Assembly (NCBI GenBank): GCA_007745835.1
Contig: CP036424.1
Span: forward strand, 2,193,001 to 2,257,000
Length of the DNA: 64,000 bases
Direction of reading: 5' to 3'
Source: Planctomycetes bacterium MalM25
GTDB taxonomy: Bacteria > Planctomycetota > Planctomycetia > Pirellulales > Lacipirellulaceae
Positions 1 to 9,065 of the stretch are shown one piece after another. Under the pieces are notes generated by a model. It searched no databases, was not told the DNA's origin, and worked only from the letters and a program-made list of their open reading frames with translations. Each line of letters begins with the position of its first letter. Within the stretch, counting starts at the first letter, position 1. The position numbers and the translations under genes were made by a program.

Positions 1-110
1 ATGCTTCTCGTTGGAACAAGATCCGTCGCCTTTTGCGAGACGGCATCGTTTGCCAACTAGCGGCTCCTCTTCATCCCTACTCACTTTTGAATCGCATCTC
101 GAGGTGACTC
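1..110. other. left window edge, no assignable gene
   Basis: One forward frame is open from the edge to a stop at 105-107 (its last residues read LLNRISR) and could be the end of an upstream gene, but I do not recognise it. A ribosome binding site, GAGGTG at 101-106, precedes the first certain gene. Confidence 0.4.
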
Positions 111-764
111 ATGAAAGCTCGCTTTGGTTGGCTGTTGGGCGTTAGCACCGCCTTCTCTCTGGTTTTGATCGGTCCCACGCGGGCCGACATGTTGGTCAAC
201 GACTTCGGCGATGGCGTGCAGAGCTGGCGCTTCGACTTCGGTAGCCCGATCACTCCTGGTCTGTCGCGAGACGCCACCGAGGGATCGCCCGGCAACGCTC
301 AGGGCGCCTTGCGGATGGACATGACTTATGTGGCCAGTCAGGGCGGGAACAATAATTTCGCTTTCACCGGCGACGTCTTCTTCCCCGAGACCGACCTGAG
401 CGGCTACGACAACGTCGAGTTCGACTTGAAGATCGCCGACGGCGCCGCGCTCGATGCGTTCGGCAATCACGGGTTCTTCCAGTTCGTCTCGCGTGAGACC
501 GGTGGTTACAGCTTCAATTCCGTTCTGGGCCAGAACCTCGCCCCGAATACGGGCGTCTGGATCCCCTTCTCGGTTCCGACCGACACGATGACCGCGACCC
601 GCGCCTTCACCATCCAACTGTACGGCGGTCCGTCCCAGAACATTGATGGCCCGATCACGCTGTTCCTTGACAACGTCCGCTTGACGAACAACATTCCCGA
701 ACCGACTGGCCTCGTAGTGGCCGGCTTGCTGGGGCTGACCGCGTTGGCCTCACGCCGGCGTTGA
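111..764 (+). CDS. small PEP-CTERM protein, jellyroll-like
   Basis: A 217-residue exported protein. The N-terminus is a signal peptide ending near residue 25 (GPTRAD). The body looks like a beta-rich, carbohydrate-binding-like jellyroll ending in LFLDNVRL, an ending shared with other proteins in this window. The C-terminus is a PEP-CTERM sorting signal: IPEP, a hydrophobic stretch, then RRR. In known systems this signal is read by an exosortase, and the protein is processed at or beyond the outer membrane. GAGGTG lies 4 bases before the ATG. It is first in a plus-strand cassette with another PEP-CTERM protein, a DUF1559 protein, a lipoprotein and a glycoside hydrolase. A role in binding the polysaccharide that the hydrolase attacks is inference from this context; the ligand is unknown. 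Confidence 0.85.
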   Translation: MKARFGWLLGVSTAFSLVLIGPTRADMLVNDFGDGVQSWRFDFGSPITPGLSRDATEGSPGNAQGALRMDMTYVASQGGNNNFAFTGDVFFPETDLSGYDNVEFDLKIADGAALDAFGNHGFFQFVSRETGGYSFNSVLGQNLAPNTGVWIPFSVPTDTMTATRAFTIQLYGGPSQNIDGPITLFLDNVRLTNNIPEPTGLVVAGLLGLTALASRRR

Positions 765-921
765 GTGCTAGAGCTGGGTGGAGCACGCGGCGGCCGCATT
801 CAGGCGGTCGCCGCCGGCTCCAACCGGCGAGACTTGTCGACATCCTGACCCTCTTCTAGTAGGTGTTCGGCCTGAGCCGACCCACGGACGCTGCGCCCAC
901 TCCCAAGACAGGAACTCAATC

Positions 922-2400
922 ATGACGGCCCGCTTGTCATTTCTGACGTGCCTCTTCGCGACCCTGGTTGTTGCGTCGCCCGCGTCGGCGCAGCTCCTCT
1001 ACTCGTTCGAGACGGGATTGGACGGCTTCGAGCCACAGGGAGGCTCCGATTCGGATTACATCAATCACGCCCAGTCCTCAATCGGTGCGACCGAGGGCAC
1101 GATGGCCCTGGAGATCGAAACCGGTTCGGGCTTCGGACGCGACGTCGTGGTGAACGAAAACTCCGTCGATGGCGGGCCTCTCTACGACCTCTTCAACACG
1201 GTCGCCGCGGCGCCGGAAGACTACACGCTCGACTTCGATGTCACCTTCACCCAGGCCGGCTGGGACCGTGTCACCGACCCGGGTGGTTTCTTCCAGCTGA
1301 ACGTCTTCTCGAACAGCACGGGCGGTGGATTCCAAGAGTCGTTCGGCGTGGTGAACGGGTCGCCCGGCTCGGCGAGCTTTGTTCCGGCAAGCATGCCGGC
1401 ATCGGCCCTCTCGCTCTCGCAGGACGCGGAGTTCTTCCAGCTCGGTTTCGGTTCCAACAGCAACCATACACAGGGCCCCCTGGACGAAGGAGTCCTCTAC
1501 TACCTCGACAACATCCGGTTCACCGAGGCCAAGCAATTCGTTGAGACCCCGATCTTCTCCTGGGAGACCCCCGACGATCTCGGCACACCAGGAATCAACG
1601 AGCAGTTCGAAGGTTGGGGCGACGGTTTCGAGGGCCAACCATACCAGCACACGCGTTCAATCACGACGCTCGGCGCCACCGACGGCGCCTCGGCCCTGCA
1701 GGTCGATTCCCCCGACGCGGGCTTCGCCTGGGCCAGCCAATTCGTGCTCGACAGCGGTGAGGCGGGGGACCCTGCGAATCAAGCGCAGATTGACGAGCTG
1801 ATCGCGGGTGTGAACGGAGCCGACAAGCTCGTATTCGATGTCACCTTCCCGGATGACCAATTCCCGAACTTCCCGACCTTCCTCAGCCTGTTCGTGAACA
1901 TCAGCGACCAGTCGGGCACGTTCTACCAATCCCCAGCAAAGCAGGCGGGTAACCCGGGCGACAATGCGGGGGACACGGTCACGATTGAGATCCCCATCTC
2001 CGAGTTCAGCGCCGGCGGTCAGAGCCTCGCAGACAACCCGCTGCAGGACGGAACCTTCTTCCGCATCGCCCTGGCGACGAATTCGGACAGCGCCAACACC
2101 TTCTACATGGACAACTTCCGACTGCTGACCGAGCTCTCGGGAGTTGATGGCGACTACAACAACGACGGCGTCGTCGATGCGGCCGACTACACGGTTTGGC
2201 GCGACAACGTGGGCGAACCGGAAGGCACGCTTCCCAACGACAACGAGGGCGGCGTCATTGGCGTCGCTCAGTACAACGCTTGGACGACCAACTACGGCGC
2301 CACGAACGCCGCTCCCGCTGCGGCGGCCGTGCCCGAGCCGGCCACACTGGTGACCCTGTTGGGTGGCTTCGCGATCATCGGCTTGCGGCGCCGCGTCTGA
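922..2400 (+). CDS. PEP-CTERM protein with two jellyroll-like domains and dockerin-like motif
   Basis: A 492-residue secreted protein. The frame is open further upstream, but the ATG chosen here is followed at once by a good signal peptide (cleavage after SPASA) and preceded by AGGAA. Two beta-rich domains follow, at about 25-200 and 205-405, each ending in a YLDNIRF or YMDNFRL strand as in carbohydrate-binding jellyrolls. Residues about 410-460 carry a dockerin type I-like segment (DGDYNNDGVVDAADYTVWRD) and a weaker second half. The last 23 residues are a PEP-CTERM signal (VPEPATL to RRRV). It follows a shorter PEP-CTERM gene and precedes a DUF1559 gene. Binding of a plant or algal polysaccharide is inference. 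Confidence 0.85.
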   Translation: MTARLSFLTCLFATLVVASPASAQLLYSFETGLDGFEPQGGSDSDYINHAQSSIGATEGTMALEIETGSGFGRDVVVNENSVDGGPLYDLFNTVAAAPEDYTLDFDVTFTQAGWDRVTDPGGFFQLNVFSNSTGGGFQESFGVVNGSPGSASFVPASMPASALSLSQDAEFFQLGFGSNSNHTQGPLDEGVLYYLDNIRFTEAKQFVETPIFSWETPDDLGTPGINEQFEGWGDGFEGQPYQHTRSITTLGATDGASALQVDSPDAGFAWASQFVLDSGEAGDPANQAQIDELIAGVNGADKLVFDVTFPDDQFPNFPTFLSLFVNISDQSGTFYQSPAKQAGNPGDNAGDTVTIEIPISEFSAGGQSLADNPLQDGTFFRIALATNSDSANTFYMDNFRLLTELSGVDGDYNNDGVVDAADYTVWRDNVGEPEGTLPNDNEGGVIGVAQYNAWTTNYGATNAAPAAAAVPEPATLVTLLGGFAIIGLRRRV

Positions 2401-2449
2401 TTCGGATCCGCAAGTATTCCTCGGTCTAACACACGCCCTCCCACAACTC

Positions 2450-2465
2450 ACGCCCTTCGGGGCGT
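2450..2465 (+). terminator. UUCG-tetraloop hairpin in a gene gap
   Basis: A perfect 6-bp stem ACGCCC/GGGCGT closes a TTCG loop 50 bases after the preceding stop codon. It has no T-run, so it may be a weak terminator or an RNA-stabilising element that sets the expression ratio of the two flanking genes. Confidence 0.35.
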
Positions 2466-2500
2466 TGGGACGGTGGCTTCTCGTTTCAGGTAGGAGAACC

Positions 2501-3619
2501 ATGAGCTCGAAGAAGTCAACACGCCCGGCGTTCACGCTGGTCGAACTGCTGGTCGTGATCGCCATCATCGGCATCCTTGTCGCGCTGCTGCTGCCAGCGG
2601 TGCAGGCCGCCCGCGAAGCGGCCCGTCGCACGCAGTGCGTCAACAACGTGAAGAACCTCGCGTTGGCGATGCACAACTACCACGACACGAACGGCAGTTT
2701 TCCTGCGGCCGCGGAGTTTCCCTCAATCGAAGAGCTGTCGGGTTCGGCGAACATGAGTTCGTTGGATGGACGGGCCCTTTATCATAACTGGGTGATTCGG
2801 GTCTTGCCTTTCATGGAGGAGCAGCAGCTCTCCGATCTCTTTGAGATCGAGCCGCTGATACGGGTTAGCGATGACCCGACAGGCACAAGGAACGCGGTCG
2901 CGAGGGCGACGCCGGTCCAGGCCATGCTCTGCCCGAGCGATGGAGCAAACGGCACGCCCTTCATTGAGGGGTCGGGGGCTTCCGAGAAGATCTGGGCCCG
3001 GGGCAATTATGGCCTGAACGCGGTCCATTACTGGCCGAGCATCTGGCGAGATATCAAGCGGCGCACCGTCGAACAGAACAACATCGCCGACATGGCTTTT
3101 CAGCTCGGTATCGCCGGCTACAGCGACGGCGTTGTCGATCAGTCGCTCTCGATCAGCAAGATCACGGACGGCACCTCGAAGACCTTGATGCTGATGGAGC
3201 TCCGTGCCGGTGTGGATGAGACGGACCGGCGAGGTGTCTGGGCGATGGGGATGTGCGGTTCGAGTTTCCATTGTCGGCACATCGACGCCCCGCCCAACGG
3301 TTGCGTGCCCTCGCACGACGATGTCCGAGACGGGCCCGACTTGGTCAATCGACTCGGGGCCGAGGGCCTCAACCAAAAGTGCATGGGGGTCGATGCGGGG
3401 GTCAACAACAGCGGGCAATCGACCGTGCGTAGCATGCACCCCGGCGGAGTGGTCGCTGGCCTCGCCGACGCCAGCGTGAGGTTCATCGGCGATTTCGTCG
3501 AGACTGGCGACTTCGTCCTCGGCGGTGAGATCGGCGTCGAACAGACGAGACAAGACACCTTCCTCACCTGGCAGCGTCTGAACGTGTCACGCGACTCTTT
3601 CACGGTTTCGGATTATTGA
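2501..3619 (+). CDS. DUF1559 pseudopilin-like protein
   Basis: A 372-residue member of the DUF1559 (SBP_bac_10) family that is hugely expanded in planctomycetes. The N-terminus is a type IV prepilin-like signal: basic residues, [18 protein letters not shown], a hydrophobic helix, then the family motif [11 protein letters not shown]. The large C-terminal domain has the typical [14 protein letters not shown] segment and a late GVVAGLADASVRF motif. The ATG is preceded by TAGGAGAA, so the longer upstream reading is not used. The protein should be cleaved by a prepilin peptidase or stay anchored by its helix; its function is unknown. It sits between a PEP-CTERM gene and a lipoprotein gene whose start lies only 20 bases downstream, suggesting co-transcription. 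Confidence 0.93.
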   Translation: MSSKKSTRPAFTLVELLVVIAIIGILVALLLPAVQAAREAARRTQCVNNVKNLALAMHNYHDTNGSFPAAAEFPSIEELSGSANMSSLDGRALYHNWVIRVLPFMEEQQLSDLFEIEPLIRVSDDPTGTRNAVARATPVQAMLCPSDGANGTPFIEGSGASEKIWARGNYGLNAVHYWPSIWRDIKRRTVEQNNIADMAFQLGIAGYSDGVVDQSLSISKITDGTSKTLMLMELRAGVDETDRRGVWAMGMCGSSFHCRHIDAPPNGCVPSHDDVRDGPDLVNRLGAEGLNQKCMGVDAGVNNSGQSTVRSMHPGGVVAGLADASVRFIGDFVETGDFVLGGEIGVEQTRQDTFLTWQRLNVSRDSFTVSDY

Positions 3620-3639
3620 GAGCCATGGTGGGCATGATC

Positions 3640-4056
3640 ATGAAGCGTAGGAACCTTCCGGGCGTCGCCGCCGTCTTGTTGCTGCTGACCTCCGGGTGCA
3701 GCAACGGACCGTTCGACATCGTCTCAGTGAGCGGTGACGTTCTGTACGAGGACGGCGAGCCACTCCCTCTTGGCGACTACCAGATCAAGTTCGTTCCCAA
3801 GGTCGAATCGCCCGACGGCAAGAGCCACGCCCGCGTGGCGACCGGCATCGTTGGCGCCGACGGGAAGATCCAATCGGTCACCAGCTACAAGTACAACGAT
3901 GGCCTCGTTGTCGGCGAGCACGCCGTCTACCTGAAACTCGCCGGCGGACCCAACGCCAAGGCGGCGCCGGTCGAGTACATGAGGTCGAAGACCACGCCCC
4001 TCACGGTCGATGTCTCGGCGTCTCGCCAGTTGGCGATCCGTATCCCCCGGCCTTAA
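3640..4056 (+). CDS. small lipoprotein following a DUF1559 gene
   Basis: A 138-residue predicted lipoprotein with basic start MKRR, a hydrophobic stretch and lipobox LTSGC. The mature part resembles the small beta-sandwich lipoproteins (transthyretin-like) that accompany DUF1559 genes in planctomycetes: GDVLYEDGEPLP early, then LKLAGGPNAK and a terminal strand LAIRIP. Three in-frame starts lie upstream, including a TTG overlapping the previous stop, but only this ATG gives a normal-length lipoprotein leader. Probable anchoring in the outer or inner membrane follows from the lipobox; there is no Asp at +2. The partner is probably the pseudopilin-like protein encoded just upstream. Confidence 0.8.
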   Translation: MKRRNLPGVAAVLLLLTSGCSNGPFDIVSVSGDVLYEDGEPLPLGDYQIKFVPKVESPDGKSHARVATGIVGADGKIQSVTSYKYNDGLVVGEHAVYLKLAGGPNAKAAPVEYMRSKTTPLTVDVSASRQLAIRIPRP

Positions 4057-4081
4057 CCCACTCTCCAGGGCGCTGTTCTCA

Positions 4082-5428
4082 ATGCCCCGTTCCGTACTCC
4101 GTTGGGCGTTCGCCACTGCCGCCTTTGCCGCTCTCCACGCCGAGGCGGGGGACCCGCAGATTTACGAGCCTAATGCCGACCCCGGCGTCGGCTTCAACCT
4201 GATCTCGTGGTGGAACGCAGGAGGTTCCGGGGCGAACGTTTGGCGTAACGCGGTCCGCGACGTTCACGGCGCCGGCTTCACGGAGGTCTCGATCAGCCCG
4301 GTCCGGTTCATCAACCAGTCCTCCGGCTCGATCGCCAGCTCCTCGTCGCAGGGTCCCGAGCTCAGCCACATCGCGGCCGGCATCGCCGAGGCGAAGTCGC
4401 TCGGCATGCGGGTCACGGTCAACCCGTTCGTCGAAATGCAGGGGTTCGCCTTCTGGCGCGGTCAGTACAACCCAACGCCCGGCAGCTCTCAGTGGAGCAA
4501 CTACTGGGACGACTACGAGGACTACCTCGTCGACGTGGCCCAGGTCGCCCAGGCGAACGGCGCCGACGCGATGAACGTCGGCACCGAGCTGAAGGCGATC
4601 GCTCGCAACAGCGGGAACAACGCGAAGTGGGCCTCGGTCATCGGCGCGGTCGACGCCGCCTTCACGGGCGAGCTGGGGTACGCCGCCAACTGGGACAACT
4701 ACAACCACAGCAACGTGACTGCGGCGATCTGGGACAACCCGGCGATCGACTACGTAGGGATCGATTCCTACTTCCGCAACACGACCACTAACGCCGAATC
4801 GGACGGCTCGGGTTCCGACCCGAACGAGACTTTCATCGGCCAGGTCGAGCAGGGCTGGAACGACCGCTTGGACCAGCACATCCTCCCCTTCGCCGACGGC
4901 CTGCGCGGCGGGGCCGGCCTGCCCGTGGTGCTCACCGAGGTCGGCTACCTGCCGTACAACCGGACGACGGTGAACCCGCAGAACGAGTCGGGCGCCATCG
5001 ATTCGGACGAGCAGCTCATGGCGTTCAAGGGCCTCAACCGCGCCCTGGATGGCAGGCAAGAACAGCTGCCAGCGATCCACATCTGGCAGTGGGGTATGCC
5101 CGGCTCCAACGGGAGCAAGTGGAACTTCAACGTTGGCGGCTCGGTCGATCAGCCCAATAATTCGGCGGCGGCGCAGTGGCTGTCGTCGTTCGTTTCATCA
5201 CCGGCCCTCGCCGGCGACTTCAACCAAGACGGCGTCATCGACGCGGCAGACTACACCGTGTGGCGAGACAACCTCGGCGGTGAGTACGACGCCACCGACT
5301 ACGCCACCTGGGCTCAGCACTACGGAGACTCACTCACGCCCGCCAGCTCCGCGGCCGTTCCCGAGTCCGGCTCCGCGTTGTTGGTCGTTATCGGCGCGTT
5401 CTGGACGCTCCTGCGGGGCGTCAGGTGA
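4082..5428 (+). CDS. GH113-like glycoside hydrolase with dockerin-like motif and PEP-CTERM
   Basis: A 448-residue secreted hydrolase. After a signal peptide (to about residue 22) comes a TIM-barrel of the GH113 / endo-beta-mannanase type. It starts at GVGFNLISWW, has the probable acid/base in MNVGTEL (Glu169), the family block YAANWDNYN then YVGIDSYF (about 200-231), and the probable nucleophile in VLTEVGY (Glu286). Residues about 378-415 are a dockerin-like segment (DFNQDGVIDAADYTVWRD), and the end is a degenerate sorting signal (VPESG, hydrophobic, RGVR). GH113 enzymes act on beta-1,4-mannans, but substrate assignment from sequence alone is uncertain. The start is 26 bases after the lipoprotein stop. 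It is last in the left cassette. Confidence 0.82.
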   Translation: MPRSVLRWAFATAAFAALHAEAGDPQIYEPNADPGVGFNLISWWNAGGSGANVWRNAVRDVHGAGFTEVSISPVRFINQSSGSIASSSSQGPELSHIAAGIAEAKSLGMRVTVNPFVEMQGFAFWRGQYNPTPGSSQWSNYWDDYEDYLVDVAQVAQANGADAMNVGTELKAIARNSGNNAKWASVIGAVDAAFTGELGYAANWDNYNHSNVTAAIWDNPAIDYVGIDSYFRNTTTNAESDGSGSDPNETFIGQVEQGWNDRLDQHILPFADGLRGGAGLPVVLTEVGYLPYNRTTVNPQNESGAIDSDEQLMAFKGLNRALDGRQEQLPAIHIWQWGMPGSNGSKWNFNVGGSVDQPNNSAAAQWLSSFVSSPALAGDFNQDGVIDAADYTVWRDNLGGEYDATDYATWAQHYGDSLTPASSAAVPESGSALLVVIGAFWTLLRGVR

Positions 5429-5900
5429 CAGCCTGGGCGAACTAGCCGGTGGCTAGACGCAAGCTCGGCTACCTGCCTGGGGCGGGATTCGGTTGGGCGG
5501 TCTTTTAGCTTCGCAGACGCTTCGCTCGCCCATCTGGCTGAGTTGGAGCAACCGCCCGCGTAGCGGCTCGTAAGTAGCTCACTCGTCCCTGCACGAATCA
5601 AGCCGTGTCGCGCGAGGGCTTCCTGATTATGAGCCCGGCCTCCAGGGAGTCGGGCAGCTCGGCTAGAGCGGTTTGCGATCAGGCGTAACGGGCTGGCGAA
5701 GTGGATTGATCCGTTGCGCGGAGGCCGAAGCAGGCGATGCGGGCATCGCCGATGGAGGCCGACAAAGCGACGGGTCAACCCGCGAAGCCAAACGTTACGC
5801 CTGTGAGCAAACCGCTCTAAGCCCCTGCCGACACGGCTCCGAGGTGTTACGCTGATCCGCCGCCCCCGCCTCACGTAACATAGCTCCCGCAGAACTTCGG
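5429..5900. other. 472-bp intergenic region with a foldback repeat
   Basis: There is no credible gene. The right half is the inverted-repeat element described separately. A 6-bp hairpin CTAGCC/GGCTAG at 5442-5456 follows the hydrolase stop. Between 5460 and 5660 I see only GC-rich sequence without repeats or an RNA fold I can support. Confidence 0.6.
5661..5823. repeat. 163-bp foldback element with 30-bp inverted arms
   Basis: The left arm (5661-5690) begins GGCTAGAGCGGTTTGC and ends AGGCGTAACG. The right arm (5793-5823) is its near-perfect reverse complement, differing mainly in four central bases. The interior is itself imperfectly self-complementary, with GCGATGC and GCATCGC near the tip, so the whole element could fold into one long hairpin. 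It has no open reading frame of note and no clear target-site duplication. It looks like a MITE- or REP-like element. Confidence 0.7.
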
Positions 5901-7796
5901 ATGCCTTGGTCCACTACCGACGCCTACTTCGACCAGCTCGAGCACTGGTTGGAGATGGAAGGCGAGGCCGAGCGGCAGCGTCTCAAGGACCGCATGCAGA
6001 AGCGGCGGACCGGCAACCCGGAGCGATCGGGGGAGACCCTCGTCAACCTCCGGGTCGCCGAGCACAAGATCGGCCTCGGCGGACGGGTGCTGATCGACTT
6101 CACCAAGCCGGCGGGCGAGCCGCTGCCGATGAACCGCCTCAAGGTCGGTTCTCCGGTCGTGCTCTCGGACGAGGGGGACCTCAACGCCGGCGGGCTGCCC
6201 GGTGTGGTCAGCCGCCGCACCAGCGACTCGTTGCAGATCGCCGCGGAGAGAATCCCAGACGGAAAGCGTTTCCGGGTTGATCTCTCTCCCGACGAACGGA
6301 CGCGCCTGCGGCAGCTACAAGGCATGGCGCGCGCCCGGATGCTGACCGGCGCGCCGGCCCGGCTGCGTGACACCTTGATCGGCCTCCAGGAGGCCCGGTT
6401 CGACGCCGCCCCGCAGGTGAAGTTCGCGACGCAGCTGAACCCACCGCAACAGGAGGCGGTCCGCTTCGCCCTCTCGGCACGGGACGTTGCGATCATCCAC
6501 GGCCCGCCCGGCACCGGGAAGACGACTACGCTCGCCGAGGTGATCGACCAGGCGGTCGCCGCCGGCGACAAGGCGCTCGCCTGCGCCCCGAGCAACACGG
6601 CGGTCGACAACCTCCTGGAACGCCTTGTCTCGCGGGTCCCTTCGGTACTGCGGGTGGGCCACCCCGCCCGAGTCTTCGAGGCGTTGCGGGGCCACACGCT
6701 CGACGAGTTGGTCGAGGCTGATGAGTCGCAGCAGGTGATACGCGACATGTACCGCGAGGCGGAGTCCTTGATGCGCAAGGCGTCACGCGACGCCCGCAGC
6801 CGGGACGCCCACCAACGCCGCCGCGAGTGTTACTCCGAAGCGAAGACCCTCCGCCAGCACGCTCGACAGCTGGAGCGGCATGTCGTGCAGCAGGTGCTGA
6901 GTTCGGCCGATGTCGTCTGCACGACCATGACGGTTGACGACGACCTGCTCGGAGAGCGGCGGTTTGACCTCGTCGTCATCGACGAGGCGTGCCAATCGAC
7001 CGAGCCCGCGCTGTGGCAGGCCATGCTGCGCGCCGACCGGATCGTCATCGCGGGCGACCACTGCCAGCTCCCGCCCACCGTCCTGTCGGGCGAGGCGGCC
7101 AAGGAGGGGTTTCAGGTGAGCCCCATGGAGCGGCTGATCCGCCAGACGGGCAGCGAATGCTACCGACGTTTAACCGTGCAGTACCGGATGCACGAGTCGA
7201 TCATGCGGTTTCCAAGCGATCAGTTTTATGGGGGGGAGCTGATCGCCGACGAGTCGGTCAAAGAGCACCGGCTCAGCGACCTGCCAGAGGTTACGCCGGA
7301 CGACCAGGGCTTACCCGTTCTCGAGTACTGGGACACCGCCGGCGCCGAGTGGCGCGAGGAGCTCGAACCAGACGGCGAGAGCAAGCGGAACCCTCAGGAG
7401 GCGACCTGGGTCGCCGGTCAGGTCAAGCGGTTCTTCGACTCCGGACTTGAACCAAGCCAGATCGCGGTCATCGCCCCGTATGCGGCGCAGGTTCGGCTGT
7501 TGCGGAACCGCCTGCGGATCCCTGGTCTAGAGATCGACACGGTCGACGGCTTCCAGGGTCGCGAGAAGGAGGCCGTCATCATCACGCTGGTGCGCAGCAA
7601 CACCTCCGGCGAAATCGGCTTCCTCGCCGACACACGCCGCACGAACGTCGCCCTGACCCGCGCCCGCCGCGCCCTCCGCGTCATCGGTGATAGCTCGACC
7701 CTGGGGGGCCATCCCTTTTACTCGCAGTTGATGGACTACTTCCAAGAGCAGCAGGCGTACCGAACCGTGTGGGAACTGGACGGCGTCGATGACTAG
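5901..7796 (+). CDS. superfamily I helicase, IGHMBP2/SMUBP2-like
   Basis: A 631-residue UvrD/Upf1-like ATP-dependent helicase with AAA_11/AAA_12 architecture. An N-terminal OB-like region (to about 170) precedes Q-motif-like NPPQQEAV, Walker A GPPGTGKTTT (201-210), motif II VVIDEACQ (358-365), motif III GDHCQLPPT, motif IV region QYRMHESI, motif V DTVDGFQGREKE and motif VI NVALTRARRAL. The order is that of the Upf1-like group, in which IGHMBP2-type enzymes unwind RNA or DNA 5' to 3'. All catalytic motifs look intact and there is no export signal, so it should be cytosolic. It stands alone. Substrate and pathway cannot be told from sequence. Confidence 0.93.
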   Translation: MPWSTTDAYFDQLEHWLEMEGEAERQRLKDRMQKRRTGNPERSGETLVNLRVAEHKIGLGGRVLIDFTKPAGEPLPMNRLKVGSPVVLSDEGDLNAGGLPGVVSRRTSDSLQIAAERIPDGKRFRVDLSPDERTRLRQLQGMARARMLTGAPARLRDTLIGLQEARFDAAPQVKFATQLNPPQQEAVRFALSARDVAIIHGPPGTGKTTTLAEVIDQAVAAGDKALACAPSNTAVDNLLERLVSRVPSVLRVGHPARVFEALRGHTLDELVEADESQQVIRDMYREAESLMRKASRDARSRDAHQRRRECYSEAKTLRQHARQLERHVVQQVLSSADVVCTTMTVDDDLLGERRFDLVVIDEACQSTEPALWQAMLRADRIVIAGDHCQLPPTVLSGEAAKEGFQVSPMERLIRQTGSECYRRLTVQYRMHESIMRFPSDQFYGGELIADESVKEHRLSDLPEVTPDDQGLPVLEYWDTAGAEWREELEPDGESKRNPQEATWVAGQVKRFFDSGLEPSQIAVIAPYAAQVRLLRNRLRIPGLEIDTVDGFQGREKEAVIITLVRSNTSGEIGFLADTRRTNVALTRARRALRVIGDSSTLGGHPFYSQLMDYFQEQQAYRTVWELDGVDD

Positions 7797-7947
7797 GCGA
7801 CGGGGACGCAGCTCGTGAGAGCAACACCTTTCTTTAACCCCCTCCTGAGCAGAGAATCCTGACGAAGGGTTGCGAATCGAGGCGGCGTGGGCGAGTGTTA
7901 TAGAAGTGACGAGAGACGGTCCTCTACTTCCACATGTGGATGCCACG

Positions 7948-8757
7948 ATGAAGACGACGCCTCAAGTGCTCGTGCTCGTTGCTCTCATAGCAGCAGCTGC
8001 CGGTCTGGGGCTGGGATGGTGGCTCTCCGGCGGCATGCAGCCTGATGACATCGGTGAGCAACGCCGCGCCTATGTGCAATACGTTATCAACACGTCGCCT
8101 CAAGGGTTCCTCGAGCCGATCACACTGGGGCCTCGCGAGGCGGATCGCTTGCGCGCTACGCAAGCGGCCTACGTCAAGTCGCCGCTAGTTCTGCAAGGCG
8201 CTCTCGGAGCCGACCTCAGCAAGCTGACCAAGTTAGAAGTCTTCGAGGGGATGAATGGGGATCAGCAGATGGAGTGGCTCAAAGAACACGTCGTCGCCTG
8301 GTACCCGGCCGATGGCGATCTGTTGGAGATCGCCGTCGTGCATCCCACCGCGGATCGAAAGGAACTGCTGGACCTAGTCAGGGGCGTTGGCAGGGCTTAT
8401 TACGAAATGGTTGTGTTCGAGCACAGCCGGGAACGAGCCCTCCCGCTGCAGATGCTGCAAAAATCTCACAAGCAGGTCGAGCAGAAGTTGGATTCGACTC
8501 TTATCGAACAGGCGATGCTTACGCAGGCCTTAGAGCCTTCGGCTGACGATGAGGAAGCCGATGAGCCGAATGAAGCCGAAGCGTATCGCGTTCGTCTTGC
8601 GTTGCAACGAGAGGTCGATCGGCTGAGACGCCTCGGCGACGAGCTGTGGTTCGAGATCGAACGGCTGCGGGTCAACAACCAGGCGCCGTCACGTTTCTTG
8701 CCGATCGGCGCAACCAGGAGAGGCTCTCCGGCTGCCGACTTCTACGGCGAACCCTGA
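7948..8757 (+). CDS. membrane-anchored coiled-coil protein, Wzz-like flavour
   Basis: A 269-residue protein of unknown function. It has one N-terminal membrane helix (about 7-29) then a periplasmic domain. The segment YVKSPLVLQGAL, the later WLKEHVVAWYPADGDLLEI and the LVRGVGRAYYEMVV block resemble the periplasmic domain of planctomycete Wzz/chain-length-type proteins; this is only a pattern impression. The C-terminal half is charged and probably coiled coil, with no second membrane helix, unlike true Wzz proteins. The ATG beside the membrane helix was preferred to an in-frame start 26 codons earlier. No neighbour suggests a pathway. Confidence 0.65.
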   Translation: MKTTPQVLVLVALIAAAAGLGLGWWLSGGMQPDDIGEQRRAYVQYVINTSPQGFLEPITLGPREADRLRATQAAYVKSPLVLQGALGADLSKLTKLEVFEGMNGDQQMEWLKEHVVAWYPADGDLLEIAVVHPTADRKELLDLVRGVGRAYYEMVVFEHSRERALPLQMLQKSHKQVEQKLDSTLIEQAMLTQALEPSADDEEADEPNEAEAYRVRLALQREVDRLRRLGDELWFEIERLRVNNQAPSRFLPIGATRRGSPAADFYGEP

Positions 8758-8979
8758 GTCGATGTCGCCCCTGAGTAGACAACCCCGCTGATCCTCTGGC
8801 GTCGAGATCTCCGCCGTGGCCCACCGCCGCTCCCCCGCCACTTGGAGGTGACGACCTAACTGCAGCAGGGTAGGTCGCCGAAGGCGTCCCCTGAGGGCCG
8901 GAGCAAACCGAAGACAGAGATAAGGAGCCGCCACTTGCCGCTGTTTGCGACGCGCTGCTACCCCTGTCCACTTGTCTAG

Positions 8980-9065
8980 TAGCCGAGGCGGGACTCGAAC
9001 CCGCACGGGGGTTACCCCCCACCGGATTTTAAATCCGGAGCGTCTGCCAATTCCGCCACTCGGCC
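8980..9065 (-). tRNA. tRNA-Leu (anticodon TAA)
   Basis: An 86-nt class II tRNA on the minus strand. The acceptor GGCCGAG pairs with CTCGGCT (one G-T pair). The D-arm has GGCGGAATTGGCAGACGC, the anticodon stem is CCGGA/TCCGG around TTTAAAA (anticodon TAA), there is a G-rich variable stem GGGGGT/ACCCCC, and the T-arm is GCGGG-TTCGAGT-CCCGC. The discriminator is A and CCA is not encoded. Confidence 0.97.

Noticed and set aside
778-921. Open frame upstream of the dockerin-like PEP-CTERM gene as part of the protein
   Set aside because: It has no leader, and the signal peptide begins at the internal ATG; codon use upstream is unlike the gene.
5590-5660. tRNA-like minus-strand sequence with a CTCATAA loop (Met-like)
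   Set aside because: The anticodon stem is imperfect and there is no TTCRANY T-loop or acceptor pairing, so it is coincidence or at most a relic.
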